DNA of 64,000 bases from Burkholderia sp. (lineage in GTDB: Bacteria > Pseudomonadota > Gammaproteobacteria > Burkholderiales > Burkholderiaceae), in contig CP144361.1 in NCBI GenBank assembly GCA_040954445.1, positions 1,178,001 through 1,242,000 on the forward strand. The letters run 5' to 3'. Within the stretch, counting starts at the first letter, position 1. Every line of letters begins with the position of its first letter. The notes under the pieces were generated by a model. That model did not search any database. It saw nothing but the letters and a program-made list of their open reading frames with translations, and was not told the DNA's origin. Positions 28,162 to 38,039 of this stretch are shown piece after piece. Position numbers and translations under genes: made by a program.

Positions 28162-28818
28162 CTACGTACCCGTGCGACCGCGCAGCAGCTTCCACACCCC
28201 GCCGATCAGCACCGGCACCGCCGCCGCGCTGATCCCGACCAGAACGATCACGTTCAGGTACTGGCGGATGAATGGGATGTTGCCGAAGACGTAGCCGAGC
28301 AGGACCAGCAGCAGCACCCACAGCAGCGCGCCGGCCACGTTGAAGAACTGGAAGCGCGCGAAACGCATCATCGACACGCCGGCTACGAAGGGCGCGAAGG
28401 TCCGCACCACCGGGATGAAGCGCGCCAACACAAGGATCTTGCCACCGTGGCGCTCGTAAAAATTGTGGGTCTTTTGCAGGGCGGCGCGATCGAGGAAGCG
28501 TTCCAGCACCGGGAGCCGCATATCGAACACCTTGGGCCCGATCGAGCGACCGATCAGGTAGTTGACGATATTGCCGGCAGTGGCTGCCAACAACAGCACG
28601 ATCAGCCCAGAAAGGCTCATCTCGCCCGAGGCCGCGAAAGCGCCCGCGATGAACAGTAACGAATCGCCGGGCAAGAAGGGCAGGATCACCAGACCGGTTT
28701 CGCAGAACACGATCAGGAACAGCACCAAATACACCCAGGCGCCGTATTGCCGGATGAACTGGCCCAAGAACACATCGATGTGCAAAACCAGACCGAAGAA
28801 ATGAATCAGCGTATCCAA
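28162..28818 (-). CDS. DedA family membrane protein
   Basis: The 218-aa protein has the DedA/SNARE-associated domain: LPFLPGDSLLFIAGAFA near residue 45 and the arginine-rich FIPVVRTFAPFVAGVS around 125, with four to five membrane segments. DedA proteins act in the inner membrane in proton-motive-force homeostasis, and some members flip lipid carriers. The best start is TTG 28818 (LDTLIHFFG) with AAGGAAAC just upstream; the longer frame upstream reaches into IS-A sequence and is not native. It stands alone, flanked by an unidentified gene fragment and an old IS-A copy. Confidence 0.9.
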   Translation of the reverse strand: MDTLIHFFGLVLHIDVFLGQFIRQYGAWVYLVLFLIVFCETGLVILPFLPGDSLLFIAGAFAASGEMSLSGLIVLLLAATAGNIVNYLIGRSIGPKVFDMRLPVLERFLDRAALQKTHNFYERHGGKILVLARFIPVVRTFAPFVAGVSMMRFARFQFFNVAGALLWVLLLVLLGYVFGNIPFIRQYLNVIVLVGISAAAVPVLIGGVWKLLRGRTGT

Positions 28819-28950
28819 ATGCGTTTCCTTCGATTTCGAGATAATATGGGAACGATGGTGCCGGGCTGTGGCGCGACCGCAAAATGATACCGAAAGAACT
28901 GAATCGGCCCGGATTTTTTCGGAGACCGCAACCTTTGAGAAAGGCGTTGT

Positions 28951-29673
28951 GGCGTTGTTGCATATTGATTTGTTCGTCGCGCGGGATTGGGTCGAGCAAC
29001 TTAGCCAGAGCATCACCGTCAGCCACATTTTAATGCGTCATGAGCGCGGCATAGACTTGACCCGTATTCACGTTGAGCGCGAGATGGACTTTACCCCACG
29101 TGCGCCGCTTCGAGTAGCCGTGCTGGCGCGGCACCCCCTTCCAATTCACCTTCGCCATAGACCTTCAGACCGGTGCTTTCGACCACCAGGTGGATCGGCT
29201 CGTTTTCGCGAAGGATCGGCAGTTCAACATCAAGCATTTTTCCCGGAGACAAAGCGTGCTGTCATTCTGCACCGGCAAGCTCGGGAAGGCCCGATTACGC
29301 AGACTTTGGTGAAACCTTGCAGGACGCGCAACGTCAGTCGATAGACGGTCTTTATGCCAAACAATGCTTGAATCAAGCATATCGCCGTACAGACGCAACC
29401 GACCACGCGTGGGTATGGCGTCGGCCATTTTGGCAAGGACGGCCTCATTTATCCATATCGTCACGTTCCCACGGTTGATCAGGCCCGCATTATAGGCTGC
29501 CCAGTTCATGGACACGGTAGCGTGCCTTCGACTCACATGTCTTGTGTATGTCCTTATAGATTTTTTGTTAAAAATTAGGAAGTTATGCTGAAATCTGATT
29601 TGATAACAGGGGACTGGCCCCGACCGTTTCGCGTAAGCGTTATCGCCTCTCGCTCGATTTATGCAACAACGCC
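28951..29673 (-). mobile_element. Old, degenerate IS-A copy
   Basis: The recognisable right terminus (GGCGTTGTTGCAT) is joined directly to mid-transposase sequence, so about 370 bases are missing. The rest runs to the left terminus with many substitutions and small indels (for example GGCACCCCCTTCC near 29140). It is visibly more diverged than most copies and marks an earlier wave of transposition. Confidence 0.85.
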
Positions 29674-29701
29674 CCCCAAGCCATCATCTTAGTGGCGGCA
29701 C

Positions 29702-30643
29702 TCAGGACATCCAGACGGCAAGCGTGAGCATCAGTAGCAGGATCATCCACAAGATCACGGCGCGCCAGACCAGGCCGACGGCTGATTGCAGGGTGCGCGG
29801 CGTGCAGTAGTCACCGACTAACAGCGGGCCGCTGTCGCCTAACAACAGGGCATCGATGCTCGACGGTTCGACCGGCGGTGGCCCGGCCAGCCGAGCGCCT
29901 AGCGCGCCGCTGGCCGAGGCCAGCAGCACGTCGTCGTTCGAGTCGGGCCACTGGCGCGTATAGTTGCGCCAGGCGTAGATCGCATCCTCGAAATTGCCGA
30001 CGATGGAAAAACCCAGCGCGGTTAGCCGCACAGGGATCCAGTCGATCACTAAGAAGGCGCGCTGCGCGAAGTTCGAGAATGCCTCGGTACGATCGTCGGT
30101 CAGCACCGACCAGCTACGCGACAGGTATTCGGCGATCCGGTACAGCACCGCACCGGCCGGGCCGAACGGCAGCACGAACCAGAAGAACACACCGAATACG
30201 TGCCGGTGCGAGGCCAGCACAGCATGGATCAGCGTATGACGGACGATCTCGCCGACCGGCATGTCGACCGTGTCGAGAATGGTCCATTTTGCCAGCACTG
30301 CACGCGCGCGCGGGACGTCGTCGTTGTTGAGCGCGAGATGGATGTCGGTGAAGTAATGGCTGAACTGGCGGAAGCCGAGCATGAAATAGACCACCATCAC
30401 GTTCCAGACGAAAGCGAACACGAAGTTGAGCTTGAACAGCAGATAGTAGACCAGCGCGACCACTAGCACCCAGGGCACCACTACTACCAGCCAGGCCAAT
30501 ACGCCATGCTTCTTCTTGCCAGCGTCGAAACCATGCGCAGCGGTTTCCGCATGGAACTGGAACAGCATAAAGACTGGGTTACCCGGCGAAAGCGCGCGTA
30601 CCTGCTCAATGATGAGGGCGAGGAGAACCGAAAAGAAAGTCAT
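29702..30643 (-). CDS. CobD/CbiB family membrane protein
   Basis: The 313-aa protein has several membrane segments (about 50-75, 75-95, 145-170 and 290-310) and the CobD/CbiB-type features AFSNFAQRAFLVIDWIPVRLTALGFSIVGNFEDAIYAW. In betaproteobacteria this version is often shorter and more distant than true adenosylcobinamide-phosphate synthase and resembles AmpE. The true enzyme attaches aminopropanol to the corrin ring in the inner membrane. With cobT, cobS and cobC retained at 55-58 kb, a role in cobalamin assembly is possible but not proven. The start is ATG 30643 (MTFFSVLLAL). It appears intact, with an IS-A end 28 bases past its stop. Confidence 0.8.
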   Translation of the reverse strand: MTFFSVLLALIIEQVRALSPGNPVFMLFQFHAETAAHGFDAGKKKHGVLAWLVVVVPWVLVVALVYYLLFKLNFVFAFVWNVMVVYFMLGFRQFSHYFTDIHLALNNDDVPRARAVLAKWTILDTVDMPVGEIVRHTLIHAVLASHRHVFGVFFWFVLPFGPAGAVLYRIAEYLSRSWSVLTDDRTEAFSNFAQRAFLVIDWIPVRLTALGFSIVGNFEDAIYAWRNYTRQWPDSNDDVLLASASGALGARLAGPPPVEPSSIDALLLGDSGPLLVGDYCTPRTLQSAVGLVWRAVILWMILLLMLTLAVWMS

Positions 30644-30789
30644 GCGAAAGATCGTGTCATTTTGGAGTATCCGATTTTTTGCGTAACGATAGCACAGCGG
30701 ATCCGCTCAAGGATTTGGGTCCACCTCGTCAATTTGGCGGGCGCAGGCATTGGTTCAGGGCTGCGCGGCAAAAAACGGGGCGTTATTGC

Positions 30790-31912
30790 GGCGTTGTTGC
30801 ATCAATCGAGCGTGAGGACGCAATGGCATCGACGGGCATAATTTCAGGCAATACGAACGGATTGCGGACGAACGAGGTCCGCCATACGGTTGATGACGCC
30901 AACGCGAACGGAGACCTCGGTCGCCTGTGCGTCGATGTGACGCGCCCAGAGATAGTTTCCGGTGAGGGTCTTGAACCGATACATCGCATTCTCGGCAAGT
31001 GATCGCCGGTGGTGGCTACGGTCTTTCTTCCATTCTCGACGATCGTCACGGGCAATTGCATCAACCGCGCCATTACGCCGCGCTGCACCGGGCATATCCG
31101 CTGGCCAATGAACGGCACCCTCGCGTGGCGGAATCGAAGGAATAGCACTGAGTGCAGCAATGGCCGCATGGCATGGGTTGGTGTCGTAGGCACCAAAGCC
31201 GCCGATGACATCGATTTGTTCTTCGCGTGGAATCTGGGCGTACAACTTGGCCAGAGTGCCACCGTCAGCCACATTCTGATGCGTCATTAGCGCTGCATGC
31301 ACTTGACCCGTATTCGCGTTGAACGCGAGATGGACTTTACGCCGCGTGCGCCGCTTCGAGTAGCCGTGCTGGCGCACCTTCCATTCACCTTCTCCATAGA
31401 CCTTCAGACCGGTGCTGTCGACAACCAGATGGATCGGTTCATTGTCACGAAGGATCGGCAGTTCGACATCAAGCGTTTTTGCCCGGCGACAGAGCGTGGT
31501 GTAATTCGGCACCGGCAAGCTCGGGAAGGCCAAATCGCGCAGACTTTGGGTGAAACCTTGCAGGGCGCGCAAGGTCAGTCGATAGACGGTCTTCACGCCA
31601 AGTAATGCCTGAATCAGCGTATCGCCGTATACACACGGGCGACCACGTGTGGGTATGGCATCGGGCATTCTGGCAAGGACGGCTTCATCTATCCATATTG
31701 TTACGTTCCCCCGGTTGATCAAGCCTTGATTATAGGCCGCCCAATTCCTGACGCGGTAGCGTGCCTTCGGCTCACCTGTCTTGTGTATGTCCTTTCGCAT
31801 TTTCTTGGAAAAAATTCGGCAGTTACTCTGGAATCTGACTTGATAGGAGGCTGGCCCCGCGACCGTTGCGCGTAAACGTCAACGGATCTCGCTCGCTTTA
31901 TGCAACAACGCC
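30790..31912 (-). mobile_element. Full-length IS-A with a damaged transposase
   Basis: 1123 bp with both termini, although the right terminus reads GGCGTTGTTGCATCAATC. Next to each end is a further partial terminus-like sequence (GGCGTTATTGC on the left, TAACAACGCC on the right). This suggests insertion at, or recombination with, another IS end. No clean 9-bp duplication is found. Confidence 0.9.
30844..31800 (-). CDS. IS-A transposase, full length but catalytic Asp lost
   Basis: The frame is complete at 318 codons, but the second catalytic aspartate is replaced: GGFGAYDT in place of GGDGAYDT (F202). Further changes at normally fixed sites include GGTLAKLYAQ for GDALAKLLDQ, TNPCHAAIAAL for TKPCHAAIAAR and GAARRNG for GAAWRNG. 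D128 and E270 remain. It should be inactive as a transposase, although it could still bind IS-A ends. Confidence 0.9.
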   Translation of the reverse strand: MRKDIHKTGEPKARYRVRNWAAYNQGLINRGNVTIWIDEAVLARMPDAIPTRGRPCVYGDTLIQALLGVKTVYRLTLRALQGFTQSLRDLAFPSLPVPNYTTLCRRAKTLDVELPILRDNEPIHLVVDSTGLKVYGEGEWKVRQHGYSKRRTRRKVHLAFNANTGQVHAALMTHQNVADGGTLAKLYAQIPREEQIDVIGGFGAYDTNPCHAAIAALSAIPSIPPREGAVHWPADMPGAARRNGAVDAIARDDRREWKKDRSHHRRSLAENAMYRFKTLTGNYLWARHIDAQATEVSVRVGVINRMADLVRPQSVRIA

Positions 31913-31971
31913 TAACAACGCCAACTGAATATTTCTAGGTCTAGCTTTTTATCGCCGCCTCGCGAGCCGGC

Positions 31972-32787
31972 TCAGAACGAGTGCTCGGGCCCCGGGAAGC
32001 TGCCATCCTTGACCGCGTGCACATAGGCCTTAATAGCTCCCAGAATGCTCGGTTGGCCGTGCATGAAATCCTTCACGAAGCGTGGGCGCTTGCCGGGAAA
32101 GATGCCCAGCAAGTCGTGCAGCACCAGTACCTGGCCCGAGCAATTGGGACCGGCTCCGATGCCGATGGTTGGCGTGCTGACGAGCTCGGTCAGCTCCGAG
32201 GCCACCAGGGTCGGCACCGCCTCGAGCACCATCAGCTGAGCGCCGGCCTGCTCCAGCGCTTTGGCATCGCGTAACAACTGGGCAGCACCAGACTCGCTCC
32301 TGCCCTGCACTTTGAAGCCGCCAAAGGCATGCACTGACTGCGGTGTGAGCCCCAGGTGCGGACAGACTGGCACGGCGCGCTCGACCAGGAAGCGTACTGT
32401 CTCGGCCAGCCATTCTCCGCCCTCGGGCTTGACCATCTGCGCGCCAGCGCGCATCAGTTTAACCGAGCTCTCGAAGGCCTGCCCAGGCGTGCCGTAGGTG
32501 CCGAACGGCAGGTCGGCGACGATCAGCGCGCGCGGCTGGGCACGCGCCACGCAAGCTGTGTGATAGGCGATCTCGTCAAGCGTCACGGGCAGAGTGGTGG
32601 TCTGTCCTTGTAGGACGTTGCCGAGCGAATCTCCAATCAGAAGCGCGTCGACGCCGGCGCGATCAAGCAGCGAGGCGAAGCTCGCGTCGTAGCAGGTCAG
32701 CATCGCGATCTTCTCGTCGACCGCGCGCATCTGCTGCAGCTTGGGAACGGTGATTGCCGCGCGGCTCGAGTCCAGGAGATAGGTCAT
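31972..32787 (-). CDS. panB: Ketopantoate hydroxymethyltransferase
   Basis: PanB adds a hydroxymethyl group from methylene-THF to ketoisovalerate, the first committed step to pantothenate and CoA. The 271-aa protein has the conserved [27 protein letters not shown] (metal-binding Asp), [10 protein letters not shown] and [13 protein letters not shown] segments. The length matches the family (about 264 aa). The start is ATG 32787 ([10 protein letters not shown]). It is complete, with IS-A about 60 bases downstream and about 145 bases of unassigned sequence upstream before an IS-A derivative. The gene that normally precedes panB was not recognised there. Confidence 0.95.
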   Translation of the reverse strand: MTYLLDSSRAAITVPKLQQMRAVDEKIAMLTCYDASFASLLDRAGVDALLIGDSLGNVLQGQTTTLPVTLDEIAYHTACVARAQPRALIVADLPFGTYGTPGQAFESSVKLMRAGAQMVKPEGGEWLAETVRFLVERAVPVCPHLGLTPQSVHAFGGFKVQGRSESGAAQLLRDAKALEQAGAQLMVLEAVPTLVASELTELVSTPTIGIGAGPNCSGQVLVLHDLLGIFPGKRPRFVKDFMHGQPSILGAIKAYVHAVKDGSFPGPEHSF

Positions 32788-32933
32788 GTGGAGATCCAGT
32801 TTGTAAAGCAAGACAAGGCGGCGGGACGATGCTGATCAGCGGTCGGTACTGCCTTTCTTTGACGCAGAATTCCTTGCGAGCCACACATGGCCTCGATGCA
32901 CGTCATCAGCCCTGCAAGGGCGTCCAGAAAGTT

Positions 32934-33080
32934 GAACGGATTGCGGACGAGCGAGGTCCGCCATATGGTTGATGACGCCGACGCGAATGGAGACCTCGGT
33001 CGTCCGCAATCCGTTCGTATCGCCTGAAATTATCCCGTCGATGCTATTGCATCCTCACACTCGATTTATGCAACAACGCC
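32934..33080. repeat. Mini IS-A derivative, partial
   Basis: Inverted pieces of the IS-A right-end region (GAACGGATTGCGGACGAGCG and its complement TCGTCCGCAATCCGTTC) lie around a short centre, followed by a complete right terminus at 33080. One terminus is missing. It belongs with the fold-back right-end derivatives but is truncated at the panB side. Confidence 0.7.
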
Positions 33081-33677
33081 TATCGCCGAAGGCGATTAGG
33101 GCCAGCGCCGCCGGCCCGTCGAGCCACATCAGCCAGGACACGGTATTGCAGGCCACCTCGAGTTCGGCGGCACGCCGGCGTGCGGCGGCATCTCGATCGC
33201 GAGGTCGTCGAGCCAGCGCGTGCCGTCGATACGTGCTTCTACGCCGCGTCCAGCTACCGCTTCCACGTCGTTCACTTGAAGCCTGCGCGCGTCGCTATGC
33301 GCCTCGCCATCATGGGCTGCGACGATCGCGCGGGCCAGCAGATGCTTGCTTTGCCGCTGGATTTCGGCGCCAATAGCCATGTCCAGCTCTCGCGTCATAC
33401 CGATCGGCTAGAAGGCGGTGATCGAGGGCTTGCCTTCGGTCAGCGTGCCGGTCTTGTCGAAGGTGACCACGACGGTGCGCTGCGCGAGTTCGAGCCGATA
33501 GCGCATCCTGAATCAGCACGCCGTGGCGTGCGAGGTTTATTCCGACGATGATCGCGACCGGCGTGGAGAGCCCGAGCGCGCAGGGAGAGGCGATCACCAG
33601 TACCGCCACCGCATTGAGAATGGCGATTTCGGTCTTCGCGCCCGCCAGCATCCAGCTGGCGAAAGTCAGCACCGCGA
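33081..33677 (-). pseudogene. Heavy-metal P1B-type ATPase, C-terminal part, frameshifted
   Basis: On the minus strand the frame reads [15 protein letters not shown], then [15 protein letters not shown] (the transmembrane metal-site motif, normally CPC and here SPC), then in another frame [17 protein letters not shown] (phosphorylation site). A piece of the nucleotide-binding domain follows ([29 protein letters not shown]). These are the landmarks of a copper- or silver-exporting ATPase in the inner membrane. At least two frameshifts and stops separate the pieces, and the end is cut by a mini IS-A. The upstream part continues across the IS-A copy at 34801. Confidence 0.8.
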
Positions 33678-34800
33678 GGCGTTGTTGCATAAATCGAGCG
33701 AGATCCGTTGACGTTTACGCGCACCGGTCGCGGAGCTAGCCTCCTATCAAGTCAGATTCCAGAGTAACTGCCTAATTTTTGCCAAGAAAATGCGCAAGGA
33801 CATACACAAGAAAGGTGAGCCGAAGGCACGCTACCGTGTCAGGAATTGGGCGGCCTATAATGAAGGCCTGATCAGCCGGGGGAACGTAACAATATGGATA
33901 GATGAAGCCGTCCTTGCCAGAATGCCCGATGCCATACCCACACGTGGTCGCCCGTGTGTATACGGCGATACGCTGATTCAGGCATTACTTGGCTTGAAGA
34001 CCGTCTATCGACTGACCTTGCGCGCCCTGCAAGGTTTCACCCAAAGTCTGCGCGATTTGGCCTTCCCGAGCTTGCCGGTGCCGAATTACACCACGCTCTG
34101 TCGCCGGGCAAAAACGCTTGATGTCGAACTGCCGATCCTTCGTGACAATGAACCGATCTATCTGGTTGTCGACAGCACCGGTCTGAAGGTCTATGGAGAA
34201 GGTGAATGGAAGGTGCGCCAGCACGGCTACTCGAAGCGGCGCACGTGGCGTAAAGTCCATCTCGCGCTCAACGCGAATACAGGTCAAGTGCATGCCGCGC
34301 TAATGACGAATCAGAATGTGGCTGACGGTGACGCTCTTGCCAAGTTGCTCGACCAGATTCCACGCGAAGAACAAATCGATGTCATCGGCGGTGACGGTGC
34401 CTACGACACCAAGCCATGCCATGCGGCCATTGCTGCACGCAGTGCTATTCCTTCGATTCCGCCACGCGAGGGTGCCGCTCATTGGCCAGCGGATATGCCC
34501 GGTGCGGCGTGGCGTAATGGCGCGGTTGATGCAATTGCCCGTGACGGTCGTCGAGAATGGAAGCAACACAGTGGCTACCACCGGCGATCGCTTGCCGAGA
34601 ATGCGATGTATCGGTTCAAGACCCTCACCGGCCACTGTCTCTGGGCGCGTCACATCGCCGCGCAGGCGACCGAGGTCGCCGTTCGCGGCGGCGTCATCAA
34701 CCGCATGGCGGACCTCGCTCGTCCGCAATCCGTTCGTATCGCCTGAATTATGCCCGTCCGATGCCATGGCGTCCTCACGTTCGATTTATGCAACAACGCC
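33678..34800 (+). mobile_element. Complete IS-A inserted in a P-type ATPase gene
   Basis: 1123 bp with both termini and a perfect 9-bp duplication GCACCGCGA (33669-33677 and 34801-34809). Joining the flanks restores [17 protein letters not shown] of the P-type ATPase, confirming a simple insertion. Confidence 0.97.
33790..34746 (+). CDS. IS-A transposase, intact
   Basis: A 318-aa transposase with D128, D202 and E270. By eye it matches the protein at 19554-20510 at every residue. Together with its perfect target duplication this is the best candidate for a currently active source element. Confidence 0.94.
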   Translation: MRKDIHKKGEPKARYRVRNWAAYNEGLISRGNVTIWIDEAVLARMPDAIPTRGRPCVYGDTLIQALLGLKTVYRLTLRALQGFTQSLRDLAFPSLPVPNYTTLCRRAKTLDVELPILRDNEPIYLVVDSTGLKVYGEGEWKVRQHGYSKRRTWRKVHLALNANTGQVHAALMTNQNVADGDALAKLLDQIPREEQIDVIGGDGAYDTKPCHAAIAARSAIPSIPPREGAAHWPADMPGAAWRNGAVDAIARDGRREWKQHSGYHRRSLAENAMYRFKTLTGHCLWARHIAAQATEVAVRGGVINRMADLARPQSVRIA

Positions 34801-34890
34801 GCACCGCGAGGACAAGCATGGCCGGCACAAACACGGCGGTGACGTGATCTCCCGGCGCTTGCACTACCGGCAGGCTTTCGCCAGTGATCG
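34801..34890 (-). pseudogene. P1B-type ATPase, upstream remnant
   Basis: The minus strand encodes AAITGESLPVVQAPGDHVTAVFVPAMLVLAV, joining the actuator-domain TGES motif to the membrane segment before the metal site. In intact enzymes some 50-60 residues lie between these two motifs, so an internal deletion occurred here in addition to the IS-A insertion. The N-terminal metal-binding domains are not present upstream, where repeat R3 begins. Confidence 0.7.
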
Positions 34891-34934
34891 CCGCTGTCTT
34901 CGTACAGTCCGTAGCTCAGCTCAACGCGGATCTC

Positions 34935-35051
34935 AAAGCGAACGTGACGAAGCAGACTCCGGCGCGAACCAAGAGGAATCTCAAGAACACCGTCATCAGC
35001 CATCTGCGGCGTCTCCAGAAATCACTAAAGCGTGTCGCTCTTTATTTCATG
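34935..35051 (-). repeat. Unidentified dispersed repeat R3, with a possible coding start
   Basis: On the minus strand the sequence from CATGAAATAAAGAGCGACAC onward is similar to the plus strand at 63907-64000. It contains an ATG-led frame (MADDGVLEIPLGSRRSLLRH). The second copy, allowing one frameshift, gives DDRFFEMPLGPFRS, so the protein-level pattern DD..(L/F)E(I/M)PLG..RS is shared. This suggests the start of a gene carried by another mobile element. I do not recognise the family. Confidence 0.45.
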
Positions 35052-36171
35052 GGCGTTGTTGCATAAATCGAGCGAGATCCGTTGACGTTTACGCGCAACG
35101 GTCGCGGGGCCAGTCTCCTATCAAGTCAGATTCCAGAGTAACTGCCTAATTTTTGCCAAGAAAATGCGCAAGGACATACACAAGAAAGGTGAGCCGAAGG
35201 CACGCTACCGTGTCAGGAATTGGGCGGCCTATAATGAAGGTCTCATCAACCGGGGGAACGTAACAATGTGGATAGATGAAGCGGTCCTTGCCAGAATACC
35301 CGATGCCATACCCACACGTGGTCGCCCGTGTCTATACGGCGATACGCTGATTCAGGCATTACTTGGCGTGAAGACCGTCTATCGACTGACGTTGCGTGCC
35401 CTGCAAGGTTTCACCCAAAGTCTGCGCGATCTTGCCTTCCCGAGCTTTCCGGTGCCGAATTACACCACGCTCTGTCGCCTGGCAAAAACGCTTGATGTCG
35501 AACTGCCGATCCTTCGTGACAATGAACCGATCCATCTGGTTGTCGACAGCACCGGTCTGAAGGTCTATGGAGAAGGTGAATAGAAGGTGCGCCAGCACGG
35601 CTACTCGAAGCGGCGCACGTGGTCAAGTCCATCTCGCGCTCAACGCGAATACAGGTCAAGTGCATGCCGCGCTAATGACGAATCAGAATGTGGCTGACGG
35701 TGATGCTCTGGCCAAGTTGCTCGCCCAGATTCCAGGCGAAGAACAAATCGATGTCATCGGCGGTGATGGTGCCTACGACACCAAGCCATGCCATGCGGCC
35801 ATTGCTGCACGCAGTGCTATTCCTTCGATTCCGCCACGCGAGGGTGCCGTTCATTGGCCAGCAGATATGCCCGGTGTGGCGTGGCGTAATGGTGCGGTTG
35901 ATGCAAGTGCCCGTGACGGTCATCGAGAATGGAAGCAAGACAGTGGCTACCACCGGCGATCGTTTGCCGAAAATGCGATGTATCGGTGCAAGACCCTCAC
36001 CGGCAACTATCTCTGGGCGCGTCAGATCGACGCGCAGGCGACCGAGGTTGCCGTTCGCGTCGGCGTCATCAACCGCATGGCGGACCTCGCTCGTCCGCAA
36101 TCCGTTCGTATCGCCTGCAATTATCTCGTCGATGCCATTGCGTCCTCATGCGCGATTTATGCAACAACGCC
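35052..36171 (+). mobile_element. IS-A copy with dead transposase
   Basis: Both termini are present. The transposase from ATG 35164 meets a TAG at codon 140 (35581-35583, TGG in other copies) and then a 3-4 base deletion near 35623 before the frame resumes to near 36110. The flanks (TATTTCATG, CAAAACGTC) do not match. It ends 21 bases before the hisH start codon. Confidence 0.9.
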
Positions 36172-36192
36172 CAAAACGTCGCCTTCATTAAA

Positions 36193-36834
36193 ATGAAAAC
36201 TTCGATTGCGATCGTGGATTATGGAATGGGCAATCTGCGTTCGGTAGTGCAGGCGCTAAAAAAGGCAGGTCCGGAAGCCGAGGTAGCGATCGTCGACCGC
36301 CCCGAGCAGATCCTCGCGGCCGACCGCGTGGTAATACCGGGCCAGGGTGCGATGCCCGACTGCATGCGCTGCCTGAGTGAATCGGGACTGCAGAGGGCGG
36401 TGATCGAGGCCTCGCGCAGCAAGCCGCTGTTGGGCGTGTGCGTGGGCGAGCAGATGCTGTTCGACTGGAGCACCGAGGGTGATACGCCGGGCCTGGGATT
36501 ACTGCCGGGCAAGGTGCTGCGCTTCGACTTAGAAGGCTGTGTGCAGGACGACAGCTCGCGTTACAAGGTGCCGCAGATGGGATGGAACCGCGTGCGCCAG
36601 ACCCTAGCCCACCCGCTGTGGGACGGCGTGCCCGACGAGGCTTTTTTCTACTTCGTGCACAGCTACTACGTGGAGCCCGCTGAGCGGGCCCACGTAGCCG
36701 GCGAAACGCTCTACGGCAAGCCCTTCGTATCGGCGGTGGCGAGCGACAATATCTTCGCGACCCAATTTCACCCAGAAAAAAGCGCCGAGGTCGGACTGCG
36801 GCTGTACCGCAATTTCGTGCACTGGCAGCCCTGA
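36193..36834 (+). CDS. hisH: Imidazole glycerol phosphate synthase, glutaminase subunit
   Basis: HisH releases ammonia from glutamine and channels it to HisF in histidine synthesis. The 213-aa protein has the class I amidotransferase triad C83 ([12 protein letters not shown]), H193 and E195 ([13 protein letters not shown]). The start is ATG 36193 ([10 protein letters not shown]). The partners normally beside it (hisB upstream, hisA and hisF downstream) are absent: an IS-A copy ends 21 bases before the start and an old IS-A begins about 36 bases after the stop. The coding sequence is intact, so either HisF is encoded elsewhere or the gene is a recent orphan awaiting decay. Only a short native leader remains for expression. 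Confidence 0.95.
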   Translation: MKTSIAIVDYGMGNLRSVVQALKKAGPEAEVAIVDRPEQILAADRVVIPGQGAMPDCMRCLSESGLQRAVIEASRSKPLLGVCVGEQMLFDWSTEGDTPGLGLLPGKVLRFDLEGCVQDDSSRYKVPQMGWNRVRQTLAHPLWDGVPDEAFFYFVHSYYVEPAERAHVAGETLYGKPFVSAVASDNIFATQFHPEKSAEVGLRLYRNFVHWQP

Positions 36835-36870
36835 GCGTCGTGTGGCTGCAACGCCGGATGGACTCCAAAT

Positions 36871-38005
36871 GGCATTTGTTTCATAAATCCGGCGAGAGCC
36901 GGTGACCTTTACGCGCAACGATCGCGGGGCCAGCCCCCTATCAAGTCAGATTCCAGAGTAACTGCTTAATTTTTGACAAGAAAATGTGCAAGGACATACA
37001 CAAGACAGGTGAGCCGAAGGCACGCTACCGTGTCAGGAATTGAGCGGCCTATAATGCGGGCCTGATCAACTGGGGGAGCGTGACGATATGAATAGATGAA
37101 GCCGTCCTTGCCAGAATACCCGATTCCATACCCACACGTGGTCGCCCGTGTCTATACGGCGATACGCTGATTCAGACAGTACTTGGCGTGAAGACCGTCT
37201 ATCGACTGACGTTGCGCGCCCTGCAAGGTTTCGCCAAAAGTCTGCGCGATCTGGCCTTTCCGAGCTTGCCGGTGACGAATTACACCACGCTCTGTCGCCA
37301 GGAAAAAACACTTGATGTCGACCTACCGATCCTGCGCGAAAACGAACCGCGATCTATCTGGTGGTCGACAGCACTGGTCTGAAGGTCTCTGGCGAAGGTG
37401 AAGGTGAATGGAAAGTGCGCCAATACGGCTACTCGCAGCGAGTGCACGTGGCGTAAAGTCCATCTCGCGCTCAACGCGAATACGGGTCAAGTGCATACCG
37501 CGCTAATGACGCATCAGAATGTGGCTGACGGTGACGCTCTGGCCAAGTTGCCCGACCAGATTCCACGCGACGAACAAATCGATGTCATCGGCAGTGACGG
37601 TGCCTACGACACCAAGCCATCGCATGCGGCTATTACTGCATGCAGTGCTATTCCTTCAATTCCGCCACGCGAGAGTGCGCTCATGGGCCAGCGCATATGC
37701 CCGGTGCGGCGTGGCGTAATGGGGCGGTTGATGCAATTGCCCGTGACGGTCGTGGAGAATGGAAGCAAGACAGTGGCCACCACCGGCGATCGCTTGCCGA
37801 GAATGCGATGTATCGGTTCAAGACCCTCACCGGCAACTGTCTCTGGGCGCGTCACATCGACTCGCAGGCGACCGAGGTCGCCGTTCGCGTCGGCGTCATC
37901 AACCGTATGGGGCGGGACCTTGCTCGTCCGCAATCCGTTCGTATCGCCTGAAATTATGCTCGTCGATGCCATTGCGTCCTCACGCTCAATTTATGTAACA
38001 CCGCC
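36871..38005 (+). mobile_element. Degenerate IS-A copy, left of tRNA-Val
   Basis: The termini are mutated (GGCATTTGTTTCATAAATCC left, ATTTATGTAACACCGCC right). The transposase contains many lesions, including stop codons in the first 30 codons and frameshifts near 37320, 37440 and 37680. Several private changes (a repeated GAAGGTGAAGGTGAATGG and GCAGCGAGTGCACGTGG) are shared with the inverted copy at 38209-39231 on the other side of the tRNA gene. Confidence 0.9.
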
Positions 38006-38039
38006 TCTCGGAGGTAGTACGCAAAGGCACCAAAGGTAC

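Noticed and set aside
32788..32933. Remnant of folK or a nucleoside kinase upstream of panB
   Set aside because: Such genes often precede panB in Burkholderia, but none of the frames in this stretch gave a convincing match by eye. I leave it unassigned.
34650..35003. A single minus-strand protein starting MADDGVLEIPLG and ending in P-type ATPase-like sequence
   Set aside because: The frame runs across the R3 repeat, an ATPase remnant read out of frame and an IS-A terminus. It is a chance fusion of unrelated pieces.
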